Notes under the pieces: model-generated
The model's database searches: none
What the model was told of the DNA's origin: nothing
The model's input: the letters and a program-made list of their open reading frames with translations, nothing else
Source: Pseudomonas sp. IAC-BECa141
GTDB taxonomy: Bacteria > Pseudomonadota > Gammaproteobacteria > Pseudomonadales > Pseudomonadaceae
Direction of reading: 5' to 3'
NCBI RefSeq assembly: GCF_020544405.1
Contig: NZ_CP065410.1
Coordinates: forward strand, 434,001 to 498,000
Length of the DNA: 64,000 nt
Translations under genes and position numbers: made by a program
Shown: positions 41,336 to 50,359 of the stretch, one piece after another
How positions within the stretch are numbered: the first letter of the stretch is position 1
Layout of the letters: each line of letters opens with the position of its first letter

Positions 41336-42063
41336 CAGCACAAGCCTCCGTTGACCGCCAGCACCTGGCGGGTGATGTACGACGCTTCCGCCGACATCAG
41401 GAAATTCACCGCACCGGCCACCTCTTCAGGCGTGCCCATGCGTTGTGCGGGGATCATTTTCATCAGTTCTTCCACCGGCACGTTTTCATCGAGCATCGCC
41501 GTATCGATCAGGCCCGGCGCAACGCAGTTGACCGTGATCTTGCGCTTGGCCAGTTCGATCGCCAAGGCTTTCGCGGCGCCGATCACGCCGGCTTTCGAGG
41601 CGCTGTAATTGACCTGGCCGCGATTGCCGATCAGTCCCGAAACCGAGGTGATGCAAACGATGCGACCAGCGGCGCGGCGGCGGATCATCGGCATCATCAC
41701 CGGGTGCAGGACGTTGTAGAAGCCGTCGAGGTTGGTGCGCAGCACCACGTCCCAGTCGTCGTCGCTCAGGGCCGGAAAGGCGCCGTCGCGGGTCAGGCCG
41801 GCGTTGAGCACCACGCCGTAATAGGCGCCGTGGGCTTCAACATCGGCTTCGAGGATGGTTTTGCAGCTTTCGCGGTCAGCCACGTCGAATTGCAGGATGC
41901 GCGCGTTGCGGCCGAGCGCTTCGACTTCGGCTTTCACCGCTTTTGCTTCGCTCACGCCGCTGCGGCAATGCAGGACGATATCGTGGCCGGCGCTGGCCAG
42001 ACGCAGGGCGATGGCGCGACCGATGCCACGGCTGGAGCCGGTGACCAGTATTGATTCAGTCAT
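41335..42063 (-). CDS. APE 3-oxoacyl-ACP reductase (FabG-like, ApeQ-type)
   Basis: A 242-residue short-chain dehydrogenase: TGSSRGIGRAIA at about 8-19, NAG (VVLNAGLTRDG), catalytic Ser in ITSVSGLIGN and YSASK (VNYSASKAGVIGAAK). It would reduce the keto group after each chain extension of the polyene. Good ribosome site (AAGGAG). Four bases follow the dehydratase stop. Confidence 0.92.
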   Translation of the reverse strand: MTESILVTGSSRGIGRAIALRLASAGHDIVLHCRSGVSEAKAVKAEVEALGRNARILQFDVADRESCKTILEADVEAHGAYYGVVLNAGLTRDGAFPALSDDDWDVVLRTNLDGFYNVLHPVMMPMIRRRAAGRIVCITSVSGLIGNRGQVNYSASKAGVIGAAKALAIELAKRKITVNCVAPGLIDTAMLDENVPVEELMKMIPAQRMGTPEEVAGAVNFLMSAEASYITRQVLAVNGGLC

Positions 42064-42067
42064 CGTT

Positions 42068-42535
42068 CTACTCCTTGTTGGTTTCGTTGCGGGTTTGTTC
42101 CAGATAGTCCGCCGCCTGCGGCGGGCGGAACACGTTCAGCCGGGCGCTGGCCTCGATGCCGGGCGCGTTGATATGGCATTCGAATACCCCCATGCCGTTG
42201 TCGTCTTCCAGCGAGCGCAGGCCATGGATGGTCAGTTCGCTGCCGACCGGAAAGGCCGCGACATTGCATTCGAACTTGCGTGTGCCGAGCAGAAAACCCA
42301 GCTCCACCGGATTGCCTTTCTGTCGTGCATGGCAGCCGGCGAACGCGGCGACGCTTTGCGCCATCAGCTCGACGCCGACCCAGGCCGGCAGGCTGCCGTC
42401 GGGCAGGCTGAACAGGCCGCCGGGCCGGACGGTGAGGGTGGTGTGGATCTGTTCGTCGTCAAAGCTCAGGATCCGGTCGATCAGGATCATGTCGCCAGCG
42501 TGGGGCAGCAGTTCGGCGAGCGGCCAGTGGGTCAT
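42068..42535 (-). CDS. APE hot-dog dehydratase (ApeP-type)
   Basis: A 155-residue hot-dog protein: LLPHAGDMILIDRILSFDDE resembles the N-terminal strand of FabA/FabZ-like dehydratases, and GVELMAQSVAAFAG the long helix. It is predicted to dehydrate 3-hydroxyacyl-ACP in polyene assembly, alone or with the second hot-dog domain fused to the AMP-ligase. Its ATG overlaps the ketosynthase stop by four bases. Confidence 0.85.
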   Translation of the reverse strand: MTHWPLAELLPHAGDMILIDRILSFDDEQIHTTLTVRPGGLFSLPDGSLPAWVGVELMAQSVAAFAGCHARQKGNPVELGFLLGTRKFECNVAAFPVGSELTIHGLRSLEDDNGMGVFECHINAPGIEASARLNVFRPPQAADYLEQTRNETNKE

Positions 42536-43728
42536 GGGGCGTCTCCGATAATCAGGCTGACGTTATTGCCACCGAAGGCAAACGAATTGCTCATCAGGTA
42601 GCGGGGTGCAGTGGACGCCAGGCGTTCGCTTGCGGTCACCCACTTCAACGCTGGCAGTGCCGGGTCGGCCTGGCCGTCCCAGATGTGCGGCGGCAAGGCG
42701 TGGTCGGGATTGTCGGCACTCAGGCTCAACCAGCAGAACGCCGCTTCCAGTGCGCCGGCGGCACCGAGAGTGTGGCCGGTCATCGGTTTGGTCGAGGAAC
42801 ACGGCACGCCGTCGACAAACAGCGCGGCGACGGCCAGGCTTTCCATGGCGTCGTTGTGTTGAGTCGCGGTGCCGTGCAGGTTCAGGTAGCTGATATCGCC
42901 GGCTTGCAGTTGGGCCTGATCGAGGGCTTTCTGCATCGATTGCCGCGCGCCACGGCCGGTCGGCTCCGGCGCGGAAATGTGGTGCGCGTCGGAGCTGGCG
43001 CCAGCGCCGAGCAGGGCGATGCCCGGCCCTGCGCCGCGTTCTTTGCTCATCACGAACAGCACCGCCGCTTCGCCGATGTTGATGCCGTTTCGGTTGGCGG
43101 AAAACGGATTGCAGCGCTCGTCCGACACGGCTTCCAGCGCACTGAAACCATTGAGGGTCAGCTTGCACAGGCTGTCGACACCGCCGCACAGCACTGCGTC
43201 GCACAGGCCCAGATCAAGCAGGCGCCGGGCGCTCATCAGTGCGCGTGCGCTGGAGGTGCAGGCAGTTGAAATCACATAGGTCGGGCCGCTCAGTTGCAGC
43301 CAGTCGGCGAGGAAATTCGCCGGAGCGCCGAGTTCCTGTTGCCGGTAGTCGTAATCGGCCGGGAACTGGTGGTCCCGAATGTAGTGCGCCAAGCCGCGAC
43401 TGGCCTCGTCGATACCCGAAGTGCTGGTGCCAAGCACCACGCCGATGCGATCACGACCGTAAGTCTGGATCGCCTGCTCGATGTCATCGCGAATCTGCAA
43501 CGCGGCTTCCAGCAACAGTTGGTTGTTGCGGCTGCGCTGGTCGGCCAAGGCATCTGGAATCGGCGCCAGATCGCCGTGCACAGCGGCCACCGGCAGCTCG
43601 CGCTCCGGCACCCAGCCGGACTCGCGGCGCATGCCCGAGCAGTCGCCGGCAAACAGGTTGCGTGCCACGGCTTGCTTGTCGCGCCCCAGGGCGCAGATCA
43701 CGCCGAGGGCATTGAGGTAGGCGGTCAT
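42532..43728 (-). CDS. APE beta-ketoacyl-ACP synthase (ApeO-type)
   Basis: A 398-residue ketosynthase with the full Cys-His-His set: Cys in YVISTACTSSARALMSARRL, His in NLHGTATQHNDAMES, His in MTGHTLGAAGALEA, ending NSFAFGGNNVSLIIG. By position and length it corresponds to the elongating KS of APE systems, which pairs with the small chain-length-factor-like protein encoded at the other end of this operon. The ATGA overlap with the DUF3261 gene indicates coupling. Confidence 0.9.
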   Translation of the reverse strand: MTAYLNALGVICALGRDKQAVARNLFAGDCSGMRRESGWVPERELPVAAVHGDLAPIPDALADQRSRNNQLLLEAALQIRDDIEQAIQTYGRDRIGVVLGTSTSGIDEASRGLAHYIRDHQFPADYDYRQQELGAPANFLADWLQLSGPTYVISTACTSSARALMSARRLLDLGLCDAVLCGGVDSLCKLTLNGFSALEAVSDERCNPFSANRNGINIGEAAVLFVMSKERGAGPGIALLGAGASSDAHHISAPEPTGRGARQSMQKALDQAQLQAGDISYLNLHGTATQHNDAMESLAVAALFVDGVPCSSTKPMTGHTLGAAGALEAAFCWLSLSADNPDHALPPHIWDGQADPALPALKWVTASERLASTAPRYLMSNSFAFGGNNVSLIIGDAP

Positions 43729-44321
43729 GACGTCGGTTCACCGAGTGGCGTTACGCGATAGTGCGGGCCTTGGGGCAGATTCAATTCGAAGCTCAAGGGT
43801 TGGGTGTAACGGATGTCCCAGCGCGCCGGCAGGGAACGTTGGCCGCCCTGTTGCTGCGCGTCGGGGTAGTTGCGCGACAGTTCGCCCGATGGGGTCAGGG
43901 CGAACAGCAGCGCGGCGAACAGTTCCCGGGCTTCCGGGTTGGGCGGCAGCAGGCCGTCAGCCTGCCAGTGCCCGTCGATCAACTGCTGACGCGCCTGGGG
44001 AATGCCCAGTGGATCCATCATCGACCAGCGGATGCCGGGGCCTTCGCGCTGGATCACCAGCAACCAGTCTTGCTGTTGCCCGGCCAGATGCCGCTCGATA
44101 TGCAATTGCATCGGCAGCGCCAGGTTCGGGTTGCCAACCGGCAGCGGCGCCCGACTGGCGCAGGCACTCAAGAACAGTACAACGACGAGCACAAAAAAAC
44201 GGCATACATCGGACACTGTGGGAGCGAGCTTGCTCGCGAATACGATCTCACATTCAACCTTTCTGGTGTCTGAAATACCGTTTTCGCGAGCAAGCTCGCT
44301 CCCACATGCGATGTGTGGCAT
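43725..44321 (-). CDS. APE-associated DUF3261 lipoprotein with a REP-encoded N-terminal insertion
   Basis: The conserved part is a lipoprotein with VCRFFVLVVVLFLSACASRA (lipobox LSAC) and a DUF3261 body (QLHIERHLAGQQQDWLLVIQ, LFALTPSGELSRNYPD), as found in APE clusters. The ATG at 44321 overlaps the methyltransferase stop (TGATG) with AAGGTG seven bases upstream. From it the frame reads through a 90-bp REP (44217-44306, exactly 30 codons) before reaching the signal peptide, giving 198 residues. A GTG at 44216 would give a conventional 163-residue lipoprotein but has no ribosome site. Which start is used is open. Confidence 0.75.
   Translation of the reverse strand: MPHIACGSELARENGISDTRKVECEIVFASKLAPTVSDVCRFFVLVVVLFLSACASRAPLPVGNPNLALPMQLHIERHLAGQQQDWLLVIQREGPGIRWSMMDPLGIPQARQQLIDGHWQADGLLPPNPEARELFAALLFALTPSGELSRNYPDAQQQGGQRSLPARWDIRYTQPLSFELNLPQGPHYRVTPLGEPTS
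44217..44306. repeat. REP-type inverted repeat pair inside the APE operon
   Basis: TGTGGGAGCGAGCTTGCTCG and its inverse complement, 90 bases in all, lie inside the open frame of the DUF3261 gene, directly before the codons of its signal peptide. Same subtype as the intergenic copies at 1564, 8794 and 28990. Confidence 0.92.
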
Positions 44322-45046
44322 CAGTTATCACCTTGCAGCGGTTTGCGGGCCACCACGTTGACCAGGGTTTCTTCCCGTTGGCCAAAGGGCTTGGGCTGGC
44401 GCAGGCCAAAACGTTCGAGCAAACCGAAATCCTTCGACCGGCTCCACCACAGATACGGGTACGAAACGTTCTGTTCGCCGAACTCGAAACCCTGCTGGCG
44501 AATCATCTCCAGGTACTGCGCCGCACTCTTTTGTACGTGCATCGGATGGCGGAACAGCCAGCGAATCACCCACGTATCAATGTAAGCCTCGGTGGACTCG
44601 GCGAACAGCAGATAACCGCCCGGCTTGAGCACTCGATAGAACTCGGCGAGGGCTTTTTCCTGCTCGACCAGATGATGGAAGGTCTGGTGACAGAACAGCA
44701 GGTCGACGCTGGCGTCCGGCACATTGAGCGTCGCGCAGTCGCTGCCGATCAGCTCGACGTCGAAGCCCTGACGCGCGGCCTCGGCGGCGCTCAGTTCAAG
44801 GCTGTGCGGATCGGCATCGACGCCGATCAGGCGCTGTGGCGCGAAGGTCTGGCGCAGATGGCCGAACGACTTGCCCTGGCCGCAACCGGCATCCAGCAGC
44901 ACCGGGTTGGCTGGCAACGATTCGCTGAACAGCCCGCGCAGATCGTTGATCGCCACGCGCAGCACATGGTGTTGCCAGGTGTGGCTGCGCAGGAACCAGA
45001 AGCCGAAACGGGTTTCCTCGACGTAGTTGTCGCTCAAGTAATTCAT
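44321..45046 (-). CDS. APE SAM-dependent methyltransferase
   Basis: A 241-residue class I methyltransferase. Motif I is LLDAGCGQGKSFGHL (about 50-64), followed by the acidic residue in LIGVDADPHS and a post-I block (VDLLFCHQTFHHL). In APE clusters such enzymes are thought to methylate the aryl head group; that is inference here. It overlaps the FAD oxidoreductase gene by four bases (ATGA). Confidence 0.85.
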   Translation of the reverse strand: MNYLSDNYVEETRFGFWFLRSHTWQHHVLRVAINDLRGLFSESLPANPVLLDAGCGQGKSFGHLRQTFAPQRLIGVDADPHSLELSAAEAARQGFDVELIGSDCATLNVPDASVDLLFCHQTFHHLVEQEKALAEFYRVLKPGGYLLFAESTEAYIDTWVIRWLFRHPMHVQKSAAQYLEMIRQQGFEFGEQNVSYPYLWWSRSKDFGLLERFGLRQPKPFGQREETLVNVVARKPLQGDN

Positions 45047-46290
45047 GTGTCGTCCCTTGCACAGAGTTCGGAGATCGTCTTCAACCGACGGCGCGCTTCA
45101 CTGACGAACGGGTTGCGTTCGTCCCAGGCGTAACCGGCGAGGATCGAGCAGATCATGCGGCGGATTTCCGGCGAGCCTTGCTCGTGGAAAATCACGTCCT
45201 GGAAAGTGCCGGCGTACCAGCCTTCGACGTAACAGCGGAAGGTGTCGACCCCGCGTTTCAGCGGCTCGGCGAACTCCCGTTGCCAGTCCACCGCTTCGCC
45301 CTGCAACTGCCGGTGCAGCACAGCGGCGGCCGTGCTTGCCGAACGCATGGCAATGGTCACGCCGGAGGAGAACACCGGGTCGAGAAATTCCGCCGCGTTG
45401 CCCAGCAGCGCGAAGCCCGGGCCGTGCAGGGTTTTGACGTTGGCTGCATAGCCGCCGAGGGTGCGTGCCGGTGTATCCCACACGGCGTTGTTCAGCACTT
45501 TGGCCAGGCTCGGGGTTTCGGCGATGAATCCGCGCAGGCAGGCGTCGAGGTCGGTATCGCGACCTGCGAAATGTTCGGCGGCAGCCACCACGCCCACCGA
45601 GCAGCGCCCGTTGCTGAACGGGATCGACCAGAACCAGATATCGCGGTGCTGCGGGTGGGTGGTGATGAGAATCTTCTCGCGGTCGAAGCCGGGATGATCG
45701 ATGTGGTCTTCAACGTGGGTGAACACGGCTTGGCGAACCGGGAAATTCGACGGCGCTTCCAGGTCGAGCAGGCGTGACAGCACGCGGCCGTAGCCGCTGG
45801 CATCGAGGACAAAATCGGCTTCGACGCGGTATTCGCTGCCGTCCTCGCGACGCACATTCAGCTGCGGGCGCGGGCGTTCGAAATCGACGCTGACAATCGC
45901 GTCGCCGTAGCGGATTTCCGCACCCTGCAACGCCGCCTGATCGGCCAGCAACTTGTCGAAGTCGGCGCGTTGTACCTGCAGGGTCGTCGGTTTGCCGGCG
46001 GTGAAGGTGTCACCAAAATCGAAGGCGCTGTAACGCTCGCCCCAAGCGAATGCCGCGCCGTTCTTGCGCTGGAATCCGGCGGCATTCACCGCCTCGAGCA
46101 TGCCGGCTTCTTCGACGAAATCCAGGCAATGGCAGAGCAGGCTTTCACCGATGGAAAACCTCGGGAAGTGCTGGCGCTCGATCACCAGCACGTCGTGTCC
46201 CTTGCGCTTGAGCAATGCGGCGGCGATGGCGCCGGAGGGGCCGGCGCCGATGATCACGACCTGACGGGATTCCATTTCAACGATTGGCAC
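45043..46290 (-). CDS. APE FAD-dependent oxidoreductase (halogenase/geranylgeranyl-reductase-like)
   Basis: A 415-residue flavoprotein. The dinucleotide fold VVIIGAGPSGAIAAALLKRK lies near residue 11, then ERQHFPRFSIGESLL, FVLDASGYGRV, and the FAD-closing motif LLGNAAEFLDPVFSSGVTIA. The family includes flavin monooxygenases and halogenase-like reductases; the role in APE synthesis (head-group oxidation) is inferred. The GTG at 46290 with AGGAG five bases upstream is preferred over the ATG at 46275. Its start overlaps the antiporter gene. Confidence 0.85.
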   Translation of the reverse strand: MPIVEMESRQVVIIGAGPSGAIAAALLKRKGHDVLVIERQHFPRFSIGESLLCHCLDFVEEAGMLEAVNAAGFQRKNGAAFAWGERYSAFDFGDTFTAGKPTTLQVQRADFDKLLADQAALQGAEIRYGDAIVSVDFERPRPQLNVRREDGSEYRVEADFVLDASGYGRVLSRLLDLEAPSNFPVRQAVFTHVEDHIDHPGFDREKILITTHPQHRDIWFWSIPFSNGRCSVGVVAAAEHFAGRDTDLDACLRGFIAETPSLAKVLNNAVWDTPARTLGGYAANVKTLHGPGFALLGNAAEFLDPVFSSGVTIAMRSASTAAAVLHRQLQGEAVDWQREFAEPLKRGVDTFRCYVEGWYAGTFQDVIFHEQGSPEIRRMICSILAGYAWDERNPFVSEARRRLKTISELCARDDT

Positions 46291-47434
46291 GCGAGCTCCT
46301 GGGTACGGCAATAGGATTCAGTGACGCCCGGTGCAGGCCGATGAAAGCCGGCAACAGCGTCGCGATCAGACCCATCAGCATCAGCGCAAAGTACAGCGCC
46401 GGGCTGATGAGCTGTTGTTGCAACAGCAGATTGAGAAAGACGATTTCGCTCAAGCCGCGAATGTTCAGCAGCACGCTTTCGCGCCAGCGGCTGGCGCCCG
46501 CGAACGACGCGCCGGCCCAGCCGAGGCCGAGCCAGTTGCCCACGATTTTGCTAACGACCGGCAGCAGCAGGAGCGCTGCCCATTGCACAGCGCCAAGGCT
46601 GGCGAGGGCGCTGTGCACATCGATCTGCACGATGCCGAAAGTGAGGATCAGCGGAATCGCGACCCACGTCTGCAAGCGGTTCATCCAGTGCGCCGGCAGC
46701 GGCAACACCAGCGGCACCTTGAGCGCGGCCATGCACAACAGATAGCCGATGCCGAAAATCAGCGCGTTGAGTTTGTAGTGTTCGGCCAGCACCAGCAGCG
46801 CAAAGAAACCGAGGCTGTAGGTCAATGGCCGGCGTATGCCGCACACCCGCAGCAGCACCGGCACGCAGGCCAGCCCCAGCGGCAACAACAGACTGCTCAG
46901 GTGCAGGCTGCCCTGAGCGAGGCCGAACAGAGTCCAGCAGGTCAGGTCGATCAGGATCGCGGTCTGCACCAGGCGCCGGGTGGCGGCAGGCGGATAGTCG
47001 ATATGGCGCAGGTACAGGTAAAGCACCGGGATCGCGGTGATGGCGAACACCAGGCCGATGGCCAGCGAGTTGATCCACGGCTGCGTCGGCAACAGCCAGT
47101 ACGCCGTCGCCAGGCCGCAGGTGAACGGCACGGCGAAACTCGGCAGGGCGATCTTCACGCTCTGACGGTCCAGGCGCAGGTCGATCACGTCGCTGAGGAT
47201 GTGCCCCAGCAACAGGGCGAAGCTCAGGCTGTAGAGGTTTTTCAGCCAGCCCGGCGCAATCAGTTCGGCGCCGTTGAGTTGCCAGCCCGGTTCGATCCAG
47301 AAGTACATCAGCAGCGGCAGGCCGAAGCTGGCCAGCAGCAATTGACTGACGATCGGGATCAGCCCGAAATGCCGGCCGACCCGGGTGGCGACGAAGAACA
47401 GCGCCAGGGCCATCAGCCAGAAAATCCACACCAT
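46277..47434 (-). CDS. CPA2-type cation:proton antiporter-like membrane protein in the APE operon
   Basis: A 385-residue, very hydrophobic protein with about 11-12 helices. IGLVFAITAIPVLYLYL and LLNIRGLSEIVFLNLLLQQQ (compare the NTRGL-E-V-LN block of Kef/CPA2 antiporters) place it in the Na+/H+ exchanger CPA2 superfamily. The usual paired Asp of the transport site appears as ILIDLTCW, so ion transport may be altered. Its ATG overlaps the MMPL stop (TGATG), so it is firmly inside the operon. I do not know it as a standard APE gene; its role is unknown. Confidence 0.78.
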   Translation of the reverse strand: MVWIFWLMALALFFVATRVGRHFGLIPIVSQLLLASFGLPLLMYFWIEPGWQLNGAELIAPGWLKNLYSLSFALLLGHILSDVIDLRLDRQSVKIALPSFAVPFTCGLATAYWLLPTQPWINSLAIGLVFAITAIPVLYLYLRHIDYPPAATRRLVQTAILIDLTCWTLFGLAQGSLHLSSLLLPLGLACVPVLLRVCGIRRPLTYSLGFFALLVLAEHYKLNALIFGIGYLLCMAALKVPLVLPLPAHWMNRLQTWVAIPLILTFGIVQIDVHSALASLGAVQWAALLLLPVVSKIVGNWLGLGWAGASFAGASRWRESVLLNIRGLSEIVFLNLLLQQQLISPALYFALMLMGLIATLLPAFIGLHRASLNPIAVPRSSRANR

Positions 47435-49773
47435 CACGCTGAACGCTCCGTGACGGCAACCGCATGGGCCTGACGCCCGGCCCACGGCGCGAGCATGAAG
47501 CTGAAGGCCAGACCGAGGCTCACCGACAGACCGAAGTTGCTCACCGCTGGCGTACTCGACACCGCCAGCAGGCCGAACGACAGCCAGGTGGTGGCGGCCG
47601 CAAGCAAGGTGCCGAGCAGGCTGACGGCCGCGCCGCCGACCTGCTCGCGCATGAGGATTGCGTAGTCGACGCTGATCGCCGTCACCAGCAGCAGGCCGAA
47701 CAGGCTGAACAGGGTCAGCGGCTGGCCGAGCCAGCCCAGGCTGGCGAGGCTGCACAGCGCAGCAAGCAGCGGCAGGGCGACGATCCGCAGGGCGCCACCG
47801 AGACCGAACGGCAGCATCAGCACCAGCACGATCAACACGCAGGAGGCGAGTTTCAGTTCAGCGGCGCTGATCTGGGTCTGGGCGAATACCTTGTTCAGAT
47901 CACCGAGCCGGTCCACCAGCATCACACCCGGCAGGTCCAGCGCCTGCACCCGCAGCAGCGACGGATTGTTCAGGCCTTGCAGGCTGACCATTGCCGCCAC
48001 GCCGTCCTCGGTCCGTCCCAGCCACAACGTGCGGTAGGGCTCGCCGAGCGGGCCGGCCAGCGCGGCATCGATGTCTTCGGCGGGCAGGGCCTGCAACTGT
48101 TGCAGTTCGTTCTGCAGCGCCGCCAGCGGCACCCCGACCTCCAGCAACGGCTGCCAGAACGGCGGCAACTTGTTCAGCGCTTCACGAACTTGTTGTTGCT
48201 GAGCCGGCGGGCTGACCAGTTGATTGAGCGCCAGATAACCTTGCAACTTGTCGAGGTTGACCAGTTGATCCAGCCGCTCGCTCAAAGCCGCTTGCCGCTC
48301 CAGCAATTGCTGCTGGTCGGCGGCGCGCACCAGGAAGAACTGGCTGGTCGGCTGATAACCGGTAATCCGCGCAATGGTCTGCGCCTCATCGGTCAGGCGT
48401 TGCGGGGCACCGACCCACTGGCGAATGTCGTTCTTGCTCTCCAGTTGCAGCAGACCACCGACGCAGAAGGCGATCAGCAGGGCCAGCAACACCGGAGTCC
48501 TGACGTGTTCGAGCAGATTTTCCCGCAGTCGCACCAGACGTTCGGCAAGCCGCAGCGGCCATTGCGCCGGGCGCAGTTCGACGTTTTTCAGCAGCGCCGG
48601 CAACAGGCACACCGCCGACAGGTAGGCGCCGAGCAAACCGGCGGCGGAGAACACCGCGATCTGGGTCAGTGCCGGGAAAGGCGTCCAGGCCAGCGCCAGA
48701 TAACCGATGGCGCTGGTGATCAGGCTCAACGTCAGCCCGGACAGGGTCAGGCGCAGCGCCGGCCAACTGCGCCACGGCTTGAGGCTCCAGCTCTTGGACA
48801 GATAGTGCAGCGGGTAATCCACCGCCACTCCGATCAGGCTGGAACCAAGCACCAGGGTCATCACATGCATGTGCCCGAACAGCGCAACACAGGCCACAGC
48901 CCCGAACAGCATGCCGACCAGCACCGGAATGAACGCCAGCAGCACCCGCCAGCGGCGGAAGGCGAGCAGCAACAGCAACAGGATGCCGACGGTGGCGCCA
49001 CCGCCGACCCAGGTCATTTCCCGGGTCGCCTGTTGCTGACCGTTGGCGGCGTAAAGCAGGCCGCTGGCGGCCAGCAATTGCACGTTGGCGCTCGCTGCCA
49101 GCTCACGGCTGTGTTGCAGCAGAGCGGCGACTTGCAGCGGCTGATTCATGTCGAAGGCGCTGCCGGTGGTGCGTGCGCGCAGCAGCACCCAGCTCTTGCC
49201 GTCGGCATCGGCGATCAACGCGCCGCTGCCGATGTCCAGTTGCACCGCGCCATGTTGCGGCTGGCTGTTCTGGATGCGCCCGGTCAGGCCCAGCCAGTCG
49301 TCCTGGCTCGGCACCAGACTGAATCCGGTGAACGGGTCGAACAGCGCCTGCACCCGTTGCTGGATGAAGGCGTCGGGATGTTTGGTCAAAAGTTGCCGGT
49401 CATCCGCCGAAAGCATCGCCAGCCGCCCTTGCAGCAGTTGCGTGCGCAGGGCCGGCAGGTCGGCTTGCAGGTTCCACTGGACCTTTTCGAACAGGCCGCT
49501 GGCCTGCCATTGCTCGCCCAGGGTCTGGGCCATCGCGACGGCTTGCTGACGATCGGCGTGACCGACCAGCACCAGCATGTCGCGGTTGAGCGGCTCCTGC
49601 ATGCGTTGTTCGGCGCGCACTTCGAGGGCGTCCGGGTGGGTGCCGGGCACCAGTTCCATCAGGTTCGCCGACAGCGGCGCGCCGTCGCGCCATTGCCAGG
49701 CGCCCAGTGCGACGACGGCCAGCAGCAGGATCAGGAACAGCCAGGGCAGCCTGCGTTCACTCGGCAAAGTCAT
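47434..49773 (-). CDS. APE MMPL/RND-family exporter
   Basis: A 779-residue inner-membrane transporter with two repeats of a helix, a large periplasmic domain and five helices. Characteristic segments are LGSSLIGVAVDYPLHYLSKS in the first half and LFGLLLVTAISVDYAILMRE in the second, both with the intramembrane Asp of proton-driven RND/MMPL pumps. It presumably moves the aryl polyene or its lipid conjugate out of the inner membrane, handing it to the LolA-like carrier encoded just upstream. Overlaps the carrier gene by 17 bases. Confidence 0.9.
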   Translation of the reverse strand: MTLPSERRLPWLFLILLLAVVALGAWQWRDGAPLSANLMELVPGTHPDALEVRAEQRMQEPLNRDMLVLVGHADRQQAVAMAQTLGEQWQASGLFEKVQWNLQADLPALRTQLLQGRLAMLSADDRQLLTKHPDAFIQQRVQALFDPFTGFSLVPSQDDWLGLTGRIQNSQPQHGAVQLDIGSGALIADADGKSWVLLRARTTGSAFDMNQPLQVAALLQHSRELAASANVQLLAASGLLYAANGQQQATREMTWVGGGATVGILLLLLLAFRRWRVLLAFIPVLVGMLFGAVACVALFGHMHVMTLVLGSSLIGVAVDYPLHYLSKSWSLKPWRSWPALRLTLSGLTLSLITSAIGYLALAWTPFPALTQIAVFSAAGLLGAYLSAVCLLPALLKNVELRPAQWPLRLAERLVRLRENLLEHVRTPVLLALLIAFCVGGLLQLESKNDIRQWVGAPQRLTDEAQTIARITGYQPTSQFFLVRAADQQQLLERQAALSERLDQLVNLDKLQGYLALNQLVSPPAQQQQVREALNKLPPFWQPLLEVGVPLAALQNELQQLQALPAEDIDAALAGPLGEPYRTLWLGRTEDGVAAMVSLQGLNNPSLLRVQALDLPGVMLVDRLGDLNKVFAQTQISAAELKLASCVLIVLVLMLPFGLGGALRIVALPLLAALCSLASLGWLGQPLTLFSLFGLLLVTAISVDYAILMREQVGGAAVSLLGTLLAAATTWLSFGLLAVSSTPAVSNFGLSVSLGLAFSFMLAPWAGRQAHAVAVTERSA

Positions 49774-50359
49774 GTTGCTCCGCGTCGCTCAGAGGTTGGC
49801 CGGCGGTGCTGTCCTGCATGCGCAGCACGGTGCTGTCGCCCTGGGTTTCCAGCAGTTCGATGGTGTTTACCAACGCGCCGCCGCTGATGTTGATCTGATT
49901 GAAGACCTGCTTGAGCAGCACCGAACGCGGGCTCAGGGTCAGTTGCCATTGCTGCGCGTCGCCGCTCAGGGCCAGTTCGAAATCCCGTTGCAGGCCGCTG
50001 CTGTCGCCTTGCAGCACGGCGAGGAACAAACGGTTCTGCTCGGCGCCGGCGCTCTTGTTCGGCAGCTGTTGCCAGCCGCTGGCATCACGTCGGGCGATGC
50101 CCTTGGCACTGATGCGGTAGTCCTGCTGCAGCGGCGTTTTCAACAGCCACAGCAGGCCATGGTTTTTCGCGAGGACGAAACTGCCCTTGCTGATCAGCGG
50201 CTGTGGCAGGGCGCGCAGGTGCTTTTCCTGGGTGAACTGGCCGTGGATCACGTCCGGTTTCGCCAGCTGCTCGCTCAACTGTTGCAGGTCGAAGGCGTTG
50301 GCCAGCGACGACAGCGTCAGCAGCGCCAGGGCTCCGAGGGATTTCACCAACACATTCAT
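49757..50359 (-). CDS. LolA-like outer-membrane lipoprotein carrier of the APE operon
   Basis: A 200-residue periplasmic protein with signal peptide MNVLVKSLGALALLTLSSLA. GQFTQEKHLRALPQPLISKG and LLWLLKTPLQQDYRISAKGI match the LolA/LolB half-barrel that carries hydrophobic cargo. In APE clusters it is thought to ferry the polyene lipid to the outer membrane. Its ATG overlaps the thioesterase stop by four bases. Confidence 0.87.
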   Translation of the reverse strand: MNVLVKSLGALALLTLSSLANAFDLQQLSEQLAKPDVIHGQFTQEKHLRALPQPLISKGSFVLAKNHGLLWLLKTPLQQDYRISAKGIARRDASGWQQLPNKSAGAEQNRLFLAVLQGDSSGLQRDFELALSGDAQQWQLTLSPRSVLLKQVFNQINISGGALVNTIELLETQGDSTVLRMQDSTAGQPLSDAEQHDFAE

